A stretch of 64,000 nt of DNA from Vitreoscilla filiformis (GTDB taxonomy: Bacteria > Pseudomonadota > Gammaproteobacteria > Burkholderiales > Burkholderiaceae_C). The position numbers and the translations under genes are program-made. Positions 57,924-64,000 of this stretch are shown here, one piece after another (the first letter of the stretch is position 1; every line of letters begins with the position of its first letter). Below the pieces are notes generated by a model, which saw only the letters and a program-made list of their open reading frames with translations, was not told the origin of the DNA and searched no databases. The stretch is taken from contig NZ_CP022423.1 of NCBI RefSeq assembly GCF_002222655.1, positions 1,550,001 through 1,614,000 of the forward strand. Reading direction: 5' to 3'.

Positions 57924-60712
57924 ATGGCAGGCCCCATTGACATCATCCTGAGACTGCGCCTCCTGGCTGACGGTGTGATGTCCGGCCTGAGTGGCATTGG
58001 CGCGAAAGTGACGGCGGTGGCGGCAGCAGTCACCACGTACTTTACGAGCAAGCTGTTTGCCGGCGCGGTGAGCAGCGCGGCCGATTTGGAGGCCAAACTC
58101 TCCGAGGTCAAGGCGGTATCGGGTGCCAGCGCCCAGGAAATGCAGGCCCTGCGCAAAGCGGCTGAGGATGCGGGTGCAACCACCAAATACTCGGCAACTG
58201 AAGCGGCCACAGCGCTGGGTAACCTGACCCGTGCGGGGCTGAGCGCCGATCAGGCAATGCAGGCCCTGCCTGCCACGTTGCAGTTGGCGCAAGCGGGTGG
58301 CGTGGATCTGGGTCAAGCCGCCGAGTTCATCACCAAGGCGGTGATGGGGATGGGGCTGGCGTTTGGCGATGCGGGCCGCGTGGCTGATGTACTGGCCAAA
58401 GGCGCCAACGCCAGCAACACCAGTGTGACGGGGTTGGCTGAGGCGCTGAGCTACACAGCCCCCATTGCCAAGTCGGTGGGTCTGAGCCTGGAACAGACCG
58501 TCGCCATCATTGGCAAGTTCGCCGATGCGGGGATCGATGCCAGCCGGGCGGGCACGGCACTGAATGCGATCCTGAGCCAGTTCAGCGACCCGGCCAGCAA
58601 GTTCCGCACGGAGCTGGGCACGATCGGGATCATCACCAACGACTTCGGCGAGGCGCTGCGCCAGTTGGGCACCAAGGGCGCCGTGGGTGAGCGCGCCATC
58701 TTGGCGGTTGGGACGGAGGCGGGGCCGGCGCTGCGGTCACTGTTGAATCAGGGCATCGGGGCACTGGATGAGCTGACGGGGAAGCTCAAAAATGCCAAAG
58801 GCAGCGCCGCCGAGACGGCTGCTGTGATGGGCGACAACCTGCGCGGGGCGCTGGGTGGGTTGAGCAGCGCGTGGGAAACGGTGATGAATGCCCTGGGCAC
58901 ACCGACGCTGCCCATCCTGAAAGACGGTGTGAACCAACTGGCTGCGGCGCTGTCTGCGGCGGTCAGTAATGGGACGGTGGGGAAGTTCGGGGATGCCTTG
59001 GCTGCTGCGTTCAAGGCGGCCATTGAGTGGGGCACCCGGTTTGTAGGCGCGGTGGATTTTGAGGCCGTGTCGGTGCAGTTGCAGACGTTTGCCACCAACC
59101 TATCGGTGACTCTGGACGACCTCGGCGCCAAAGCCAAGAACGCCGGCAACGTGGTGCAGACCGCGTATGGGGTGATGAGCGCCGGGGGCAACACAGTACT
59201 GGCGGGCGTGTATGTGCTGGGTGCGGGGTTCTCCAGCTTGGTTCAGTCGGCGCAGGCCTGGTACGCGTTGTACCTGGACATGATGTCCAAGGTGACATTT
59301 GGCGAAGTCAGTGCCCGGTACAAACTGGCGGCCGACGAGGTGCGCGTCAGTGCAGCGGCCTCTGGGGCGGCCACGGATGCATTCATGGCCAAGGCCCGCC
59401 AGGCAATGGATGACGCTGCCACAGCGGCTGAGAGTGCCCAATCGGGTTGGGATGGTCTGACGCAATCGCAGACGCAGGCTGCGGCCCAGGCACCGAAGGT
59501 GGTGCAGGCGCAGGCTGATGTGAAGGCGGCGGTGGAGGCCACCAGCTCGGCGGCAAGCGCTGCGGGTGCAGCGGCCAGTGCGGCGGGCGAAGCAGCCAAG
59601 ACTGGATCGCAGGCCCAACAAGCGGCGGCGGAGGCGGCGCGCGAAAAGGTGGCCACGTTGCGGGCCGAGTACGAAAAGGCTGTGGACGCGGGCGAATGGC
59701 AGCGGGCGGCGGAAATTCAGCGGCAGTTGACAGCGGCGCTGCAAGGGACGACAGCAGCCACGAAAGAGAGTGCCGCAGCGGCCAAGGTGGTTGAAGGGGC
59801 GTTTGAGCGCCTGGGGATCACGAGCGTCGATCGGCTCACGATGATGGCGGATGCGGCCAAGCGGGATTACCAAATCATCCGCGATGCGGGCACCACAGCA
59901 GCACGAGACAAGCAAGCTGCGTTTGAGAAATATGCGTCGGCGGCCATCGCTGCCAATGGTGGTGTGGTCACCGCTGAACTGCGGGCGCAGGCTGCGGCGC
60001 AGGGGATGGGTGTTGCAGTGGATGAGGCGGGGCACGCTGTGGTCAAGTCGCTGTCGGCCATTCCCGCCGCTGCTGATGCCGCGACTGAGGCAATGCGGAA
60101 GACCCGTGAAGAAGCTGAGAAAACCGCCTCAGCAGTGGTCGCTGTGGTGAAAAACAGTGCTGTGGAGAAACGCAACGGTGAAGTGAAGTCACTGTTCGAT
60201 GACGATTACCGCAAGCGCACCGGAGACGGCACCACCGCTGGCGGCAACACGCTGATGAGCGTGATCAATGACCTCAAGGGCTATGGCTTGGACGACGAAG
60301 CGGCGCAGCAGATCGCCCGCGAGTTTGTGGATGCAAGCGGCAACGTCCCCTACATGAACAACCCCGGCCAACGGAAGTACGGCGGGCCGGGGGGGGGACG
60401 CTGTCGTCAGCCCTGCAAACTGCCGCCAGTCAGTACCTCTACGGCAAGGACGGCCACGGCGGCGAAATGGCCCGGCGTGCCGCTGCCGCTGCGGCCCCCG
60501 CACCAGCGCCCGCAGCGTCGGGCCAGGTGGCGGCGCCTGCGCCTGCGCCATCTGCTGCGCCCACCACATCGCGCACGGTGTACGCCGTGGCCATCACGAT
60601 CAATCGGGGCCGCGAAGAGGCCGTGGAGATGGCCTCGCAGGATGACGCTCAGGCCCTGGTGGCGATGCTGCGCCGCCTCGAATCTGACGCCGCACGAGTA
60701 GGAGGAGGTTGA
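57924..60712 (+). CDS. Tail tape measure protein, with frameshift
   Basis: This protein of about 929 residues sets tail length. It starts MAGPIDIILRLRLLADGVMSGL and has repeated helical and Ala-rich parts (for example EQTVAIIGKFADAGIDASRAG) with hydrophobic stretches in the middle. In the first frame the sequence after 60397 becomes basic and unlike protein. The reading moves by -1 in a run of nine G (60389-60397) into a good frame: GTLSSALQTAASQYLYGKDG, ending at 60712 in LRRLESDAARVGGG. The frame without shift would end at 60701. A sequence error, mutation or programmed slip are all possible. Confidence 0.85.
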
Positions 60713-60714
60713 GC

Positions 60715-61116
60715 ATGATCCAGTTGAGTGCCAATGGCCTGGTGGTGGTGTTCGGCTCGGGCTGTGCCTGGAGCGATGAGCACAGTTGGAGCCCTGTGGG
60801 GCAGACCGTCGAGCGGTCATTGACCGGGGCGCTGATCGTGCAATCGGCCAGCGCGCCCGCCGAAGCGGGCCGACCGGTGACCCTGCAAGGTGTCGAGCAG
60901 GGCGCCGGGCTGGTCAGCCTGACCGACGTGCAGACGCTGCGCGGATGGGCCGCAGAGCCCGGCCAGGTCATGACGCTGACCACCCCGGACGGGGTGCGCG
61001 AGGTGATCTGGCGCCACCACGACGCCCCGGCGATCACGGCCGATCCCTATACGTTTTACGACGATCAGCAGGCTGGCGACATGTATGTCGTGACGGCCAA
61101 GCTCATGGTCATTTAA
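60715..61116 (+). CDS. Phage tail protein of unknown function
   Basis: This 133-residue protein is beta-rich: MIQLSANGLVVVFGSGCAWSDEH, GALIVQSASAPAEAGRPVTL, VMTLTTPDGVREVIWRHHD and DMYVVTAKLMVI. GGAGGAGG lies 6 nt upstream of ATG 60715. In B3-like phages a small tail protein of this size follows the tape measure protein. No family was recognised. Confidence 0.7.
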   Translation: MIQLSANGLVVVFGSGCAWSDEHSWSPVGQTVERSLTGALIVQSASAPAEAGRPVTLQGVEQGAGLVSLTDVQTLRGWAAEPGQVMTLTTPDGVREVIWRHHDAPAITADPYTFYDDQQAGDMYVVTAKLMVI

Positions 61117-61130
61117 AGGAGAGACACCAC

Positions 61131-64000
61131 ATGCCCATCCTCTCAGGCGACGTGGTATTGCTGGCATCGGCGGTCATGGCTGATGTGGCCGAAGGCGGCG
61201 GTGCTCCCACGGGGACGGTGATCAGCGATGCTGAAAACGCGCTGTTCCCGGATATTTCAGAGTTGGATCGTGCAGGGGGGCGGGTCAATCTGCGCAAAAC
61301 GTTTGTGGCGATCCGCTCTGACGACACCGACACCTACTTCGGCTCCAACGTGATCGTGGCGCAGCCACCCACGGACGCCAATACGGCCGTCACGCTGTTT
61401 GCCCGCGACGCGACGTTCGACACGCGGTCGGAGGCGCAATCACGCGTGGAGGCGTACCTCAACAAGGGGCCGCTGTGGCCGGGGTATCTGTACGAGGGCC
61501 ACATCACCGGGCAACGTGTGGTGCAACTGTTTCAACGTCCGTCCGAGGCCCCGCCCACGGTGGGGCAGACGTTGGTGTTGGTCAAAGACGAGGGCCTGTC
61601 CACGCAGGTGGAGCAGTACATCCGCGCCATCACGGTGTCCAGCGTCACCCGCACCTTCACCGCCGGCGATGGGTCGGAGTACCAAGCGGCTATCGTGTCC
61701 GTTTTCCTGAGCGATGCCCTGCGGTTCGATTGCCCCGGCAGCCCCGCCTCCGAGACGTTCGCCCGCCTCAGCACCGCTGCTGCGGTGCGCGATACCGTGG
61801 TGGCCGATGCGGGCACCTACGCTGGGGTGTCGCCCCTGGCCGAGTCGGTCAGCATGGGGGCGATGAAGATCAAGGCAGAGTCGATCTACTCGCAACTGGT
61901 GCCCAGCGCCCAGACCGAGGCGCCGCTGTCGGTCATGCCGCCCTATGCGGCTGCTGGGCTGCCGATCCCGGGCGCGGGCAGTGTCACCTACACCGCCACC
62001 CATGCGTGGACACCCACCACCAAGCTGGCTCTGCCGGGAGGGTGCCTTCCAGGATCACTGTCGATCCAAGTGGCCGGTGTCACGATCACCGACGCTGGCG
62101 GGATGTTGCGATCAGCCGGGGCCGATGTGGGCACCATCGACTACGCCAACGGGCTGCTGACATCCGCCGCAGGGGACTACTCGGCCAGCAAGGTCATCAC
62201 CTACACCCCCGCAGCGCAGGTGCTGCGGGTTCCGCAGAGCGCCGAAATCGAGATCACGGCGGCGTCCCGCAGTCAGTCCTACGTGGGGGTGATCGATCCT
62301 CAGCCCCAGCCCGGCACGCTCTCGGCCAGCTACCGCGCGGGCGGGCGGTGGTATGTGCTGTCGGACGATGGCACCGGCGCGCTCAAGGGCAGCGATGCCA
62401 GCTACGGCGCCGGCACGTTCAACCCCGCGACGGGCGGCTACATCCTGACGCTGGGTGTGCTGCCGGATGTGGGTAGTTCGGTCATCCTGAGCTGGGGCGC
62501 ACCGACGCAAGAGACCCGGCACCCCACCGCTGTGACGCTCAAGGCGACGCAGACGATCGCGTTGGCGCCGCCGGCTGGAACATCGGTACAGCCGGGCTCA
62601 GTGACGGTGTCTTGGCTGCAAGCGGGCGTGTCCAAGAGCGCCACCGCTGGCGCGGATGGGGTGCTGTCCGGCCATGCCACGGGCACGGTGCGCGTGGCGC
62701 AGGGGGTGATCGAGGCGTTCGCGCCCGCGACCCTGCCCGCCGTAGGGGCGCAGTTGACGATCGGCTATGTGGCCGGCCCCAAGACGTCCGACGCATTTGC
62801 ACATCCGTCGCGGCAGGGCGATGGGCGGCTGGCGGTGACAGCTTCGGCGGCCATCACGCCGGGGAGCTTGGAGGTTGAGTGGAACACCGTCACAGACACT
62901 GCTGTGCTGGGCACCTATACCCTGGGCCAGTTGACCGAAATGGGCGTTTCGACGTGGGTCGATCCGACGCAATATGCGCGGGACGACGGCGGCGGAAAAA
63001 TCATGCGGGAAGGTGTGCAAATTGGCACAGTGACGTATGCGACGGGAGCGATTACCTGGAATCCAGATGTCACGATCAAATTACCGAGGCCGAAATACAG
63101 CGCCGCATTGGACGACGATTTATACCGCTGGCGCTTGACCTATACCGGGCTGGAGTATGTGGATGCGCCGTCCATTTACCCAGCCGATGAATCCGGGGCG
63201 GTGACCCTGCGGTACAACTCGCCCGGCTCGACGAGCACCCGCACCGAGACGGTGACGTTCACCCCGAAGGTGCAACTGGTGCCGGGCGTTGTGGCGCCAG
63301 TGGTGCCTGGCACGGTGGTGCTGACGATCCCCGGATCGCAGCCGTGGGGGGACAGTGGCACGGGTGTGCTGCGCGAAAACACCGTGGCGTCTGGCTGGCT
63401 GACGCGGGGCACCATCGACTACACCACGGGCGTCATTGCCCTGTCGTCCTGGGCCACGGGGGCGACCAATGCACTCAGCCGGGTGTCGTGCGTCACCACC
63501 TTGGGCAATGCGCTGTCCAGCGAGTTTGTGTTCAGGGCTTCCTCGGCGCCCTTGCGACCGGGATCGCTGTCGATCCAGTGGACGCGCACGACCGGGGGCC
63601 CCAAATCGGTCACGGCGGGGGTGGATGGCGTGATCAGTGGCACCGGCGTGGCGGGCAGCGTGGATTACGAGACCGGGCTGGTGCGGGTGCGGTTCGGGGC
63701 GATGGTCACGGCGGCGGGAAATGAATCCCAGCCGTGGTATTCGGCCAGCCGGGTGGAGTCGGATGGGCGCATCTGGCGGCCCGATCCGATCGTCATGACC
63801 ACGCTGCGCTACAGCGCGGTGGCCTACAGCTACCTGCCGCTCGATGCCAGCATCCTGGGCATGGATCCCGTGCGGCTTCCAAGTGACGGGCGGGTGCCGA
63901 TTTTCAGAGCGGGTGGGTTCGTTGTGGTCGGTGCCAAAACAGCCGTCACGGCCACCGTGGCCAATGGGCAGACGGTGTTTGCTGGGCGCGAGCGGCTGTC
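61131..64000 (+). CDS. Large tail protein with repeated beta modules (3' end cut)
   Basis: The frame starts at ATG 61131 with AAAGGAG upstream and stays open to the right edge (956 codons), so the gene is partial. The first about 290 residues (MPILSGDVVLLASAVMADVA) are one domain. From about 300 on, similar beta modules recur, each with a PGSL.I.W-like strand, a DG turn and a G.VDY.TG.V.V end: near 62040, 62300, 62580, 62860, 63310 and 63560. It is probably a tail or baseplate structural protein of B3/D3112-like phages. Confidence 0.8.
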   Translation, partial: MPILSGDVVLLASAVMADVAEGGGAPTGTVISDAENALFPDISELDRAGGRVNLRKTFVAIRSDDTDTYFGSNVIVAQPPTDANTAVTLFARDATFDTRSEAQSRVEAYLNKGPLWPGYLYEGHITGQRVVQLFQRPSEAPPTVGQTLVLVKDEGLSTQVEQYIRAITVSSVTRTFTAGDGSEYQAAIVSVFLSDALRFDCPGSPASETFARLSTAAAVRDTVVADAGTYAGVSPLAESVSMGAMKIKAESIYSQLVPSAQTEAPLSVMPPYAAAGLPIPGAGSVTYTATHAWTPTTKLALPGGCLPGSLSIQVAGVTITDAGGMLRSAGADVGTIDYANGLLTSAAGDYSASKVITYTPAAQVLRVPQSAEIEITAASRSQSYVGVIDPQPQPGTLSASYRAGGRWYVLSDDGTGALKGSDASYGAGTFNPATGGYILTLGVLPDVGSSVILSWGAPTQETRHPTAVTLKATQTIALAPPAGTSVQPGSVTVSWLQAGVSKSATAGADGVLSGHATGTVRVAQGVIEAFAPATLPAVGAQLTIGYVAGPKTSDAFAHPSRQGDGRLAVTASAAITPGSLEVEWNTVTDTAVLGTYTLGQLTEMGVSTWVDPTQYARDDGGGKIMREGVQIGTVTYATGAITWNPDVTIKLPRPKYSAALDDDLYRWRLTYTGLEYVDAPSIYPADESGAVTLRYNSPGSTSTRTETVTFTPKVQLVPGVVAPVVPGTVVLTIPGSQPWGDSGTGVLRENTVASGWLTRGTIDYTTGVIALSSWATGATNALSRVSCVTTLGNALSSEFVFRASSAPLRPGSLSIQWTRTTGGPKSVTAGVDGVISGTGVAGSVDYETGLVRVRFGAMVTAAGNESQPWYSASRVESDGRIWRPDPIVMTTLRYSAVAYSYLPLDASILGMDPVRLPSDGRVPIFRAGGFVVVGAKTAVTATVANGQTVFAGRERL

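Larger units (their letters stand above)
32073..64000. mobile_element. Mu-like transposable prophage (right end outside window)
   Basis: Evidence is a MuA-type DDE transposase, MuB, Mor, a gp16-like protein, DUF3164, a DUF935 portal, a MuF-like head protein and a gpT-like capsid in one block. Early genes run leftward to Mor at 32233; late genes run rightward to the edge. The left end lies between 32073 and about 32150; a candidate 5'-TG terminus is at 32082. At least 31.8 kb are present, and no right end or target duplication can be seen. Most structural genes look intact, except a likely frameshift in the tape measure gene. Confidence 0.93.

Noticed and set aside
60467..60712. Separate small gene starting at ATG 60467
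   Set aside because: Its frame is open upstream to the run of nine G and continues the tape measure protein, so it is better read as the C-terminus after a frameshift.

Overview
This window is GC-rich DNA from a betaproteobacterium, most likely order Burkholderiales. The support is an NAD-reducing hydrogenase of Cupriavidus HoxFUYH type, a BktB-type thiolase, GshB, Uup and a Mu-like prophage with Burkholderiales-style gene order. No rRNA or tRNA gene was seen, so the genus stays open. No gap between genes exceeds about 210 bp.

Positions 1-32072 are host chromosome. A divergent two-component pair (response regulator start, 7TMR-DISM histidine kinase) is followed by an oxidoreductase with a Rossmann core and by a CRISPR array of 20 identical 37-nt repeats plus one degenerate end repeat, with no cas gene in the window. 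Next come recQ, a DUF4397 lipoprotein, htpG behind a near-consensus sigma-32 promoter, a small secreted protein, two tandem paralogues of unknown family, and gshB. The hoxF-hoxU-hoxY-hoxH-hoxW operon on the minus strand encodes a diaphorase dimer, a NiFe hydrogenase dimer and the maturation protease. After it lie a TFIIB-type zinc protein, uup, a brnT-brnA toxin-antitoxin pair with a perfect operator palindrome, an M20 peptidase, a secreted adenosine deaminase-like protein, an MBL hydrolase, coaX, a methyltransferase, a NYN-LOTUS RNase-like protein, a FliA-like sigma factor, bktB and a polytopic membrane protein.

From about 32.1 kb to the right edge the window holds most of a Mu-like transposable prophage. 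The early block (44.1 to 32.2 kb) runs leftward: small DNA-binding proteins, KilA-N, an IclR-like HTH protein, a membrane protein, RdgC, a MuA-type DDE transposase, MuB, a DUF3164 protein, a gp16/GemA-like protein and Mor. A Cro/CI-type repressor and an AT-rich cargo gene run rightward from the same control region. There a 16-bp palindrome sits exactly between the -35 and -10 boxes of the putative early promoter. The late block (45.3 kb to the edge) runs rightward: holin-like protein, gp25-27-like genes, terminase, portal, MuF-like head protein, virion morphogenesis protein, protease/scaffold, decoration protein, major capsid, head-tail genes, tail tube, tape measure and two further tail genes. 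The last one is cut by the window edge. The leftward early and rightward late layout recalls BcepMu, while the tube-to-tape-measure arrangement points to a non-contractile tail like B3/D3112.

The least explained features are a 15-bp palindrome that occurs twice inside an early gene and twice around the tail tube/tape measure gap, nested there with a second palindrome; an MuF-like head protein with a GNAT-like C-terminal domain; an AT-rich gene next to the repressor; a probable frameshift in a run of nine G in the tape measure gene; a perfect palindrome inside the KilA-N gene; and the orphan CRISPR array.
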